NCBI RefSeq assembly: GCF_963678635.1
Contig: NC_087070.1
Location: 5,368,539 to 5,432,538, forward strand
Length of the DNA stretch: 64,000 nucleotides
Reading direction: 5' to 3'
Origin: Symsagittifera roscoffensis
Lineage: Eukaryota > Xenacoelomorpha > Acoela > Convolutidae
In this document: piece by piece, positions 43,603-52,973 of the stretch
Numbering within the stretch: the stretch's first letter is position 1
How the letters are laid out: every line of letters begins with the position of its first letter
The notes under the pieces: model-generated
Databases searched by the model: none
What the model was told of the DNA's origin: nothing
The model's input: the letters and a program-made list of their open reading frames with translations, nothing else
Made by a program: the position numbers and the translations under genes

Positions 43603-44183
43603 TAAAAACATACATGTAACATTCGCCCGGAAGATACATATCGACGGATAACAAAACTAAGTCTTAAGACGACTGGCTAGCGTCTAAACAGAGCTTTGCA
43701 TGTTTTTCACCGTCTCTACCAAGCCAGTACTTTTCGGTGGTCTTTCTTACATCAGGCTGACAAAAACGTTACTGTTCTCCGGCTTCGACCAGAACGCTCA
43801 AATTAACTGAATTACATGCGAAATTAGTGAGCTCATGGCTGGGTCTCTGTATCCCCAGACCACGAGGTCACTCCTAAAAACAGGGCTACTACTTATCATA
43901 TTACTATTGTTTTTGTTCAGTAGATAAAAATCATCATCTCCATCGAAGATGGATCAACCCTTTCCCCCAACTCCTAGCACCTCATCCTTGTCAAAACTAA
44001 TCAAAATATCAGTTAAATTCAAGTCAGGACATGACAGGATGCTAAAAGTTTATGTGAGTTAATAAAAGTTTCCGTCCCGAGACCCTTCCGGATTCTTGAA
44101 TCCGCTGAATCAAGCTCCTTACTCTTGATTTCTTGCTAATCCGGAAGGCTGGTTCTCACCCTTCACCGTTGTTGGCAACGGCC

Positions 44184-44215
44184 TTGCAACTATTGTAGCA
44201 GCACAATAGTTGCAA
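44184..44215. repeat. 32-bp perfect palindrome in the LTR
   Basis: Arms TTGCAACTATTGT and ACAATAGTTGCAA flank a 6-base spacer AGCAGC. The copy in the 3' LTR is at 25985-26016. In unit B the non-LTR element sits exactly between the C and T of the left arm. It could form a stem-loop in LTR RNA or a cruciform in DNA. Confidence 0.9.
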
Positions 44216-44357
44216 CTCGGAGCGTTCTCTGCTATTCTGTAGTTCGTTGTCGTTTTCCAATCTCGATTTTCGTACTGTTCGCAATCGCAGATAAAAGTTG
44301 TTCTGTTTTTTACTCGCTTTTTTGTTAAAATGGCCGTTTCAGCATTTCTCAGAAACG

Positions 44358-44365
44358 TGACGTCA
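44358..44365. promoter_or_regulatory. CRE-type site TGACGTCA in the LTR
   Basis: This is a perfect 8-bp CREB/ATF consensus palindrome, 170 bases into the sense-strand LTR where U3 promoter elements are expected. The copy in the 3' LTR is at 26159-26166. Binding is inferred. Confidence 0.45.
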
Positions 44366-44393
44366 TCATTCGAATTTTTGAAAATTTAAAATA

Positions 44394-44407
44394 CTAGAAT
44401 ATTCTAG
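44394..44407. promoter_or_regulatory. Palindrome CTAGAATATTCTAG, heat-shock-element-like
   Basis: This 14-bp perfect palindrome contains GAAnnTTC, two inverted units of a heat-shock element. Three units are usual for strong HSF binding and I see only two. It lies 29 bases upstream of the CRE-type site in sense direction. Confidence 0.35.
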
Positions 44408-44535
44408 CCCTCACCGTTTGGCTAAACGTTCCAATAACGTCGCTAATCCTTCGAAATCATCAACTCGGAAGGCTTACTGCTCAAAATTCGAATCCTGCAT
44501 AAATTGCATTTTGGCCATTCTGGTCGAATGTCACA

Positions 44536-44900
44536 CATGTTCGTGACTTTCTTGTTATCAATTTTCCCGGATTTAAATGAGAATTTCTTTCATTTTTTGT
44601 AAACATCCCAGTTGCTGTTACATCATAAACACAGTTCAAGATTTTGTACCCCTGTCATACGCCTACATTTTTTTCTGTACTCCAGGGTAGGAAGCTTCAA
44701 ATTTTTCAATCTTTCATAGTAAGCTAATTTGCATAAGCTTGGGATTAATCTGGTTGCCCTTCGCTGAACCTTTTCAATCATCTTTTTTTTCAGAAATGGG
44801 TTCCACGATTGATTGGCGTATTCCAGATGCGTTCTCACTATGATAATTGTTGAGGTTACCATGATATTTGTTCAGGTACATGGACTTAGGATTAACTAAA
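44536..44900 (-). pseudogene. LINE relic, RT thumb region (unit A)
   Basis: The frame 44623-44862 reads VRTHLEYANQSWNPFLKKKMIEKVQRRATRLIPSLC... and LKLPTLEYRKK. This is the very recognisable RT-thumb signature of CR1/Jockey-type LINEs (R-x-x-L-E-Y-A, then EKVQRRATR, LPTLEYRR). The matching C-terminal tail is at 24630-25130 on the other side of D2, so D2 landed inside this 5'-truncated LINE. Confidence 0.8.
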
Positions 44901-45018
44901 TGTTAAATTGGGCTCAGTTCAATTGGTCAGGTTTTTTGACGGGCGACTCTCGGTTTAATTTTTGTTACCTTTATACTTTTCACACATCATAACCGTTTGT
45001 AAATTTTTCAAAGACACC

Positions 45019-46175
45019 ATGCTAAGGATCTACTTGAAATGCTTGGGCTCTTTTCGAAAGATTTATTCGGATGCAAGCTCCAGATTAGAAAAACTAACTT
45101 TTAGTGGAAACTATTATCGCAAGGACATTGGACGCGTTGAGTTCGTCAGGTTTCATGCACCAATTCTAGGTGGCTTTCTCTTATTGACTTATGGCGTCTG
45201 GTGCGTTAAAAAAGCGGATCGAAGACGTAAACTGGTGCTCCCTGGTTTCATGCAACTCAAGGATGAACTACCTTTTTTGATGCGTATGAAGATAGAATAT
45301 TTTCAATCGGACCCTGAAAAAGCTAGTGTACTCAATATAGATGGATGGCTGAAAAAAAATCATTGTCAGAAAAACTACAAGCTTTTTTGTTGCAAATGAA
45401 ATCCATCCAGCTTTTCAACAGTAAAGAGTACCAAAAAGCAAAAGAATGTTTGTCTTCGGCTCTTCAAATTTGTGAAAAATTGAAAAAGAACTCTGAGGAT
45501 ATGTTGGTGTTAAATCTCACATTCTATATGTCATTGTTGACGATTAGCGAGGATAACATAGAACTGGGCCTGAATGGACTTTTATTTTGTGCTTCGAGAG
45601 TATGCGCATTAAGGAAATCAAAAGCGTGGGAAGCGTTAGAAACCTGCGAACAGTATTCGTTTAATCGCTTGGCTTTGAAGTTTATAGCCAAGTACCTGCG
45701 GGTTGCAGCGAACGTGTCAAGCTCAGCTGATGAAAACAAAAAGAAGTTTCCTCAATTTGTACACGAAGCTCTTGAAATTTACGGAGAACTATCCCGCGAT
45801 TTTTATGACAGCGGTGGAAGCTTTTTGTCGTTAACAGACGAGTTGGACAGCGATTTACAGCTTGTCGAAATAATCAACGACTTTCTTTTTCTGCAACTAG
45901 AATCACTAAACGAAGGCCAAAAGCCAGAGAATCTGGAAGTTTATTTAGCTCACGCAAAACGATTGGAAAGTGAAATGAAGACTGCTGAAATGAGAAAGGA
46001 GCTCATGTTCTCGAAGTTTATTGAAGCTTACTACAAAGAGAGAATGGAGAAGTACGAAGAAGCGCTTAGAGAGTATAACATACTGATTCATTCTATCCGC
46101 GATAAAACGGTTTTAAAACTTGTGAAGTATCGGAAAAATTGTTTATTAAATAAAATTGAAAATCTTGAAAAGTAG
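45019..46175 (+). pseudogene. Host gene copy A, frameshifted
   Basis: This is nearly identical to the intact gene at 60649-61806. At 45348-45360 the sequence GCTGAAAAAAAATC replaces GCTGGAAGAAAAATC, one base shorter, so the frame runs into a TGA at 45397-45399. The rest is open again in the shifted frame from 45345 to 46175. The base loss is in a homopolymer A run, so a consensus error is possible. If real, this copy could make only a ~126-residue protein with the membrane segment. Confidence 0.8.
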
Positions 46176-46280
46176 GTTGCTATTTTTCTTAACTATCTGG
46201 AGGCGAGCTTTCCGTTATCAACTATTTGTTTTTTTTTTTAATTTTAAAAATAGTTTGCTGACTGCGAGCGGAAAAATTCG

Positions 46281-46468
46281 ATGACAGTCGAAGATGTGCC
46301 GGTCGGCTCCAAGAAAAAATTTCATCAAGAAATATACGTTAGCTCTACATGGGTAAGCATCAACGCGTTTTTTGTCGAAATTTAACTAATTTCTATGTTT
46401 TCGTTTTATAACAGGTTCTGGTGCCTCAGTTGTTAATCTTGAAGTTAAACCATTTGGGCAGTTTTTAA
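46281..46468 (+). CDS. Speculative two-exon mini-ORF with a 62-bp intron
   Basis: An ATG at 46281 opens 24 codons (MTVEDVPVGSKKKFHQEIYV...) up to TGG|GTAAGC at 46353. A 62-base stretch ends TTTTATAACAG at 46414, and the frame continues for 17 codons to TAA at 46468. Donor and acceptor are good matches to animal consensus and the interval is rich in T. The product (about 41 aa) has no known match. An identical arrangement exists in unit B near 61910-62095. Confidence 0.2.
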
Positions 46469-47162
46469 ATTCAGCCCGCAACTCGCTGAGTTTCCGAGAA
46501 AAAATTGCTTTTTCATTTTTCAAAAATGGACTTCAGAAACTCGTTGTTGAATTTTGATGATGTTTTTCAATGAGACCGGTGCCTGAGTATTCAAGTTTTG
46601 TTTTCAATTCCAATTCCAATTTGGAGCTTGGAGTGAGACTGTTTCAGCCATGTTAAGGTCCAAAGTGCATGTTGAAGAAATATAGGCTTTATTTACTTGT
46701 TTAAGCATCAACGCATATGAAGTGATGCATTTTTTTTATTTTAAAGCCAAGTTTACACCAATCTATTATTTAATTTAGCGAGACGTTTCCAGCCATATTT
46801 AAGAAGTCCCTATGTTGATATAGTTAAGAATTTTATCTTTACATGTTACAGCTACAGTTTTTTTTTACTTACCTATGCTGTGCAAATAGATTGAAATACT
46901 CTTTCTAGCCTTCGGATTGTTTTTCCTTTTTTTTGCTGAAAAAAGATTTGCAGTCAATTGGTTGTTTTTTCCTTAAAAGCTTTGCCTTAGTTTGTTCCTT
47001 TTGGATTCAATTTATAATTTGGCAAGTTTTTGTTTTCTTTTCAAAAATTCCTCGCAATGTGTTTTTTTAGAATAAAAGCTTCGCAGCCATTCAACCTTTT
47101 TAAAAAAAAAAAACAACCCGGGGTTATTTGTCTTCTATGCAACAATTAGATATTCTGTGATA

Positions 47163-48548
47163 TAGCTTTTTTATAGCAGGAAGTTTTCTACTGTTTTTTC
47201 CTTTTATACTTTTTTGCTTAGTGATATATCTGGTTATAGCATGTAATTTCAATAAAGTTTTCTTCTGATTTTTCCGTTTATTCTTCTTGCATTGATGGTT
47301 TTTAGAAAGCACTAGTGATTTTTTTTGTTTGTTTTTCACAGTTTAAACTTTGCTAACTTTATTTATACGATTTGCTCTACTGTTGAATCGGCTTGATGTA
47401 TAAATCATTAAACGTTTTTTTTTTTCAGAAAAACACCCGATACTCGCTGAATTGGCCTCATCTATCTCATTTTTGTTACTATACAAATGACCCCCGGTAC
47501 CTTCTTCATTTTGGGGAAAAATTGTTTTAAATGTGCTGAAAATAAAAATAAACTGGATCTTGTGTTGATTAATCATCTTAGTGTTATCTTGCTCTGCAAA
47601 ATGTTTACGCTTAATGTCTGCGCCACTGTTAAGTTTTGTTGTATAGTCTTACTCAAAAAAAATGTTTCTTTTTTTGGAATTGAGAGATATACCTACTTTT
47701 TTGAAAGAGAAAAATAGTTATTTTGTTAAGCTTTTCCTCAATTGTTTTTAAAAAATTAGATATTCTAATTTTTGACGCTGTCATCAAAAATTTGAGCTCG
47801 GCAAGGGTTTTTTGCCTTGAGCTTCTTGTTAGAGATTCTTTTATCGTGGAACGGGGAACATTTTATAGCTTTTTTATAGCAGGAAGTTTTCTACTGATTT
47901 TTCCTTTTATACTTTTTTGCTTAGTGATATATCTGGTTATAGCATGTAATTTCAATAAAGTTTTCTTCTGATTTTTCCGTTTATTCTTCTTGCATTGATG
48001 GTTTTTAGAAAGCACTAGTGATTTTTTTTGTTTGTTTTTCACAGTTTAAACTTTGCTAACTTTATTTATACGATTTGCTCTACTGTTGAATCGGCTTGAT
48101 GTATAAATCATTAAACGTTTTTTTTTTCAGAAAAACACCCGATACTCGCTGAATTGGCCTCATCTATCTCATTTTTGTTACTATACAAATGACCCCCGGT
48201 ACCTTCTTCATTTTGGGGAAAAATTGTTTTAAATGTGCTGAAAATAAAAATAAACTGGATCTTGTGTTGATTAATCATCTTAGTGTTATCTTGCTCTGCA
48301 AAATGTTTACGCTTAATGTCTGCGCCACTGTTAAGTTTTGTTGTATAGTCTTACTCAAAAAAAATGTTTCTTTTTTTGGAATTGAGAGATATACCTACTT
48401 TTTTGAAAGAGAAAAATAGTTATTTTGTTAAGCTTTTCCTCAATTGTTTTTAAAAAATTAGATATTCTAATTTTTGACGCTGTCATCAAAAATTTGAGCT
48501 CGGCAAGGGTTTTTTGCCTTGAGCTTCTTGTTAGAGATTCTTTTATCG
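47163..48548. repeat. 702-bp tandem duplication specific to unit A
   Basis: The sequence from ATAGCTTTTTTATAGCAGGAAG to GATTCTTTTATCG occurs twice, offset 702 bp (47163 and 47865). The joint at 47848-47864 carries filler bases (TGGAACGGGGAACATT) found nowhere else nearby. Unit B has a single copy (62788-63474). Confidence 0.9.
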
Positions 48549-48962
48549 TAAAGCAGTTTTATTTCAATATAATTTTCACTGTGAAAATTATATCAAATTT
48601 TTGTCTGGTTTATTTTTTAAATGACTTGCGATGATCATTTGGAAAGCAGAAACTTGGTTACTGGTTTAGTAGTTTTAAAGAATGCATGTCACTGCACTTC
48701 TATGTTTTTAAAAATAAAGTTTAAAAGTTTATTTCTGATTTTTTACTTGTTTGATAGTTCTTCATTTATTTAATTTTGACGGGACCCGGTGCCTCAGTTG
48801 TTAATCCTGATTTCAAACTATTATAGGGAGCTTCTATTTTAAGCCCCCAACGCATGTAGTTTTCGAGAAAAATTGTTATTTAGAGATTTTTATGTTGACC
48901 TTTTGATTGTGATCCTATTGTTTTTCACTGACATCGGTGCCTCAATTTGGCACCTTCAATTT

Positions 48963-51900
48963 TCACTTTAAAGTTTCAGTTACCGAGAAGCTCCGGCCTA
49001 AAATCACCGAACTCTGACTATTTGGATTCGGTACTAAGCAAACCTGTTTACTATCACTTAACGAATTTAAATTTCTCATTCTAAAAATCGCTACTACAGC
49101 TTGTCCTGGTTGTAACTTTACTTTTCTATCCAAAAAAACTGGTACCTTATTTTCATCTGTTATTATCCTATTAATGGGTCTCTTAACATACTTTCGGTCC
49201 GGGTTTCTAATCCGTATTAGACCGTTGTTCAAGTCAATCATCACGTCAAAATTCCTGACAAAATCTCTGCCCAAGATGAATTGGTCGGCGTCGTCCAGAT
49301 TCTCTACCACCAGGAAGCTCATCCAAAGGTTCCGTCCTCCCATGTGAAGGACCGTCACCGGTGTTCTTCCGGCTACGTAGATAGCTCCTCGATTTGCAGC
49401 GGCTAGTCGGAGATTCGTAGGAATCAGATCTTCCCGCGTGAAGCCCATTCTCTCCCAGGTTTTTATCGGCATCACACTCACCACCGCGCCTGTGTCCAGA
49501 AGCCCTGTGACTCCGATTTTTGTTCCGTTGGTGTCAAGCAGGTGTGCTGTCACATCTGCTTCATATCCAATATGTACCGCGTCTTGTTCCATCATGGCGT
49601 CATGGCCTATCCTGCGGACTTTGAGTTCCTCTTCACCCAAATAGATCTGCCCCATTTGGTCATCATCTGTTGTTATGTAAGTCCTGGTGTAGATGCTGAT
49701 TCCATCCACGTTCAGCATTATTTGATACGGCCCATAGACCTCCAAGTAGCGTCCATGAAGTTTCTTCATGCGAGGGCCACCCGTCGTTAGTAGTGCTCGC
49801 ACAGCTCTCGACTCAGTGCGTGGCTCCACCTGCCTCAGATAATCTGCATATGTGTCCAAATGCATTAAAGTGAACTCTGATGGTTCACTCAAATTTCTTA
49901 TTACCTGGTGTCCAGCCACTGAGATTATCGACTGTATCTTCTTTCCCTGCGGCGCCATGCCGAACCTCTTACCGGAGATCACTTTAAGTTTCATATCTAA
50001 ACTGCTTGGTGTTTTCGTCTCTTCGAACTCCGTTGCCTCGAAGGTATTCAGTTGCTCCTGAAGCTTTTCATTTTCCAGTTCAAGTTTCACTTTTTGTTCG
50101 ATCTCTTTCGTCACCAATTCCTGCTGTACTCTATTTAAAGCATCCTTTGCGGCTGCCTTATAATCGATCTTGAAGTCATCGGCCGCAGTTGCTGGTTCCG
50201 GTTCACGTGCTTCTTCTGTTACTGCTTGCATTTTCTTTGCCGCCAGCTCTTGAGGTTTGTCCTTCCTGCGTGCCTCTGCTTCGCCCAAATGTCGAGCCTT
50301 GCTTGCTTTCACTCCTGACAAAGCTTCTTCATGCCTTGGATGCTTGATGTCTGCCACTGCATCCCAGAATTGCGGACAATCTGATTTAAAATGACCTTCC
50401 AAGTTACAAAAGAAACACCTCGGGCCAAATTTCGCAATTACTCCTCTCATGAAATCCTCATGATCCAACTCTGACGCATCTTCGTCCTCGAGGCTAAAGC
50501 CTATTGCTTTCATGCCTTGTTTGTAAGCTGGGCATGCTGACACATGATGGTCTGTTGAACTGCAATTAGCACAAGAACGTCTCTTGTCCATATCATCCCT
50601 CGGTTTGTACCAATTGTTCCCTTGGTTAGCTGGTCCGTTGTTAAAATAGCCATAATTGTTCTTGTAATATCCAGATCTCGAAGGAGGTTTCAACAAAAGA
50701 TACTCTTTTGATTTGAGCCTCAACTCCTCCGGTGTTGGCGCATTAGTTGATAGTGGTGTGTAATGCGTTGCTAGCATCGTACGAAGTTCATCATTTTTCA
50801 CACCATCGATGAATTTTGAGGCTACGGCCAGGTTCATCCTTCGGTTTGACTCATCCGGTTGGCTGCGTCTTCTCAGCATTTCCAAATCATCGAGAAACTT
50901 GTCTATTGTTTCATCTTCTCGTTGCCTCCGTTTCTCGAAGCGCATCATCGCCTGGTGCCCCTGCACCCCTGATCCGAAACGGTTTAACAAGATTTCGAAG
51001 ATTTTCTCAGCAGTGTCACGTTGATACTGTTTCTTAGCCATGACACAGTTCAGGGCTGTCCCTTCTAAGTTGCTGGTGAGCGCGCTGCATTCCTGTCTCT
51101 CCGACAAGTCCTCTTCCTCGAAATGCAGCTTCATTACCTCTATCCAGGTATCAATACAGCCATCAGATTCGTCCTTGTAGCATCTGGGCTTCTTAAAGAC
51201 TCTTCTGGACTTTTCACTGCGTTCATTGGTTCTAGATAACCGCGTCAGGAATGTCTCCAAAGACCTGTTCAGGGGTTCAAATGCTGTGGCCATTGCCGTA
51301 GCATCCCTTGAGTGTCCCGCCTGAGTGTCCTCACACCTTGTCGAAGGCTCTGTGTGCGGTGCATCCCTGCAATCCGAATCACCATGAGCGTTTCCCGCTT
51401 GGCCCATGTGACTCCTCCTCGGGCTTGTATGCCCCATGTTGCCAGAATCGCTTCTCCCGGTCGCATGTGTGCTTTGCGTTGGTCGTTCGTTCGAGGTTTG
51501 TCTGTTCCCCGTTGAACTTGCTCTACTGTTCGGGCCCCATGCTGTATTACCCCTTGTGGCATAGCCTGATGAACTGCCCCTGCCTCTAGTGGATCCATTT
51601 GTCTTCCTCCTTTGATGTTCATTGAAGTTCACCCTCGGTTCCCTGCTGGGACCTCCCGAGTTCGGCTCTCCTTCTTTTGGTCCACTCTTGCTGCTTAGTA
51701 GCCCGTCCAACCTATCCATGATAGCCTGCGTTCGCCTCTCCATCATCGCGTCTATCTTTGTGTCAAGAGACCCAAGAGACTGCTCTTGCTGAATTCTTAA
51801 CTTCTCCATGTCGGCTCTTAAGCGTAACTCCCTCTGTTCCGCCTCTCTTGTCATTCGCGACAAGTTCCTCGTCATATGTTCGTCCGTTCTTTCTTTCAAG

Positions 51901-52973
51901 CGTTTTTCGCTTCTGCCAACTTCTTGTCTGTTGCGGTTTATTTCTTCCCGCAGACTTTCTCTTTCAATGTGAACTGCTCTTTCCAGTTCACTCATCCTTA
52001 TCGACATCTGTTCATTTTGTTCTCCTAAACTGCCCACTATGTTGTTTAAGGCTTCCTCTAGTGCTGCCCCGTTATCCATGAGTGGCGTCACTAGTGGTGG
52101 TGTAACTCTGTCGGTCCCAGGTAGCTTCGTGCTGGTAGAGATCCGGGCCTTGACTCTCTGTCTTGACGTTTTATCATTATTTATTTCAGGATCCGCTAAC
52201 GCGTTGCCAAGCCCTCTGGTTCTACTCTCTTCAGGTTGTGGCTCCGAACTTGTCCTAATCGTGAAGTCCTTCGACTGGCCCGGCGTGTTTGCCTCTTTGC
52301 TTATCGTTGTCACTACACCAAATTTATCCATGGTTCCAGTCTCTCTTCCGACGTGTGCCTCACTCTCCTGGATCGAACTATTGAGACTGACTTGAGATCC
52401 AAAGTCCCCTTGCTCCTCTTCATCCTCTTCCTCCTGGGACTCCCCATCGTTTCCTGCTCCTCCTCCCATGCTGAATGGAAAGATGTTTCCGAAGGTGTTC
52501 TTCATTCTTTCTGAGAACGATGATGAGGTTGTTTGTTTCCCAGTTCCGCTTGCCATCATAGTGTTGTCTGTCGGAGATCTTCTAGTTGCCGTTACTTCAG
52601 TTGAGATGTCGGACAGTTCCGACATCTCCTCTCGATCCAACGTCCCGGTGGAAGTGGCAAAATCATGGCCTTGTTCTACCGGAGTAGATTCACTCGCCAG
52701 CCTTCTGCCTCTCCCTTCCAGTCCATTTACTCCCTGGTTGTCGTTCATGGTATGGTCCGTATTGACCTCCACTTCTAACAGTTCTCTTCGCTCTTCTGAG
52801 GTCTTTTGACTTCTCGTTTCAACCATTCTGCCTGAAACCGTCCCCTCTTTATCGGACCGGGTTCGCTTGATCCAATCCACAAAAGGATCGGTCATCGTTT
52901 TTCTTTGCTTTTCAGGTATGAATTTCCTAGAGCTATTACCTCGTTTTGGTATCCTTGACTTGTCTAAACTCAT
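48963..52973 (-). pseudogene. Truncated D2 Gag-Pro copy (unit B)
   Basis: The frame is 1336 codons from the ATG at 52973 and matches 40645 downward at all but a few residues (N776Y, T990S). It is cut at the duplication joint after ILGRSFSVT, then a few residues from host DNA (ETLK) and a stop. It keeps capsid, both zinc knuckles and the DTGA protease but no RT. It has its own leader and a disrupted 5' LTR, so it could still be a source of Gag-Pro protein. Confidence 0.9.

Larger units (their letters stand above)
40646..43614 (-). other. D2 leader (about 3 kb) between 5' LTR and Gag
   Basis: There is no ATG-started frame of note on the sense strand; the two sense frames above 60 codons begin with GTG or TTG. 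The dominant feature is a cluster of CCTCCGGA motifs at 41422-43064. Close to Gag, at about 40960-40980, lies an AT-rich TATATA stretch. Gypsy leaders are usually a few hundred bases, so this length is odd. Packaging, translational control or a lost gene are possible. Confidence 0.75.
25416..44535 (-). mobile_element. D2: young 19.1-kb LTR retrotransposon of Ty3/Gypsy type
   Basis: Two 921-bp direct repeats (25416-26336 and 43615-44535) start TGTAACATTCG and end CGAATGTCACA, giving near-perfect terminal inverted repeats. Between them, on the minus strand, lie a 3-kb leader, a Gag-Pro-Pol frame interrupted in RT, a terminal macro-like domain, an antisense ORF and ORF3. The integrase domain sits after RNase H, the Ty3/Gypsy order. 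The flanks AAACAT and CATGTTCG compared with the empty site AAACATGTTCG near 22790 show a 3-4 bp target duplication. LTR identity indicates recent insertion. At about 19.1 kb it is far longer than the usual 5-10 kb. Confidence 0.92.
43615..44535 (-). repeat. D2 5' LTR (unit A)
   Basis: This is 921 bp and matches the 3' LTR. On the sense strand its upstream half carries CTAGAATATTCTAG, then TGACGTCA, then, about 150 bases on, a hairpin palindrome. It was duplicated to 55943-60165, where it is split by a non-LTR element. Confidence 0.92.
36652..48979. repeat. 12.3-kb tandem duplication, unit A
   Basis: Positions 36652 onward match 48980 onward with a constant offset of 12328 until the non-LTR insertion. 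Only a handful of single-base differences are seen in the first 7 kb (for example 37676, 38322, 41277, 41464, 41491). The unit starts inside D2 protease-RT coding sequence and ends in host DNA. Confidence 0.92.
46176..48979. other. AT-rich DNA downstream of host gene copy A
   Basis: This is mostly AT-rich with long T runs. It contains phrases of the type GGTGCCTCAGTTGTTAATC at 46430, related ones at 46580, 48786 and 48925, and a 702-bp tandem duplication (47163-48548). The predicted open frames are low-complexity, Lys/Phe-rich and not convincing. AATAAA-type signals occur at about 47249 and 48712. Confidence 0.6.

Noticed and set aside
47124-47576. Lys/Phe-rich minus-strand frames downstream of the host gene
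   Set aside because: They are low-complexity translations of T-rich DNA and change freely between copies.
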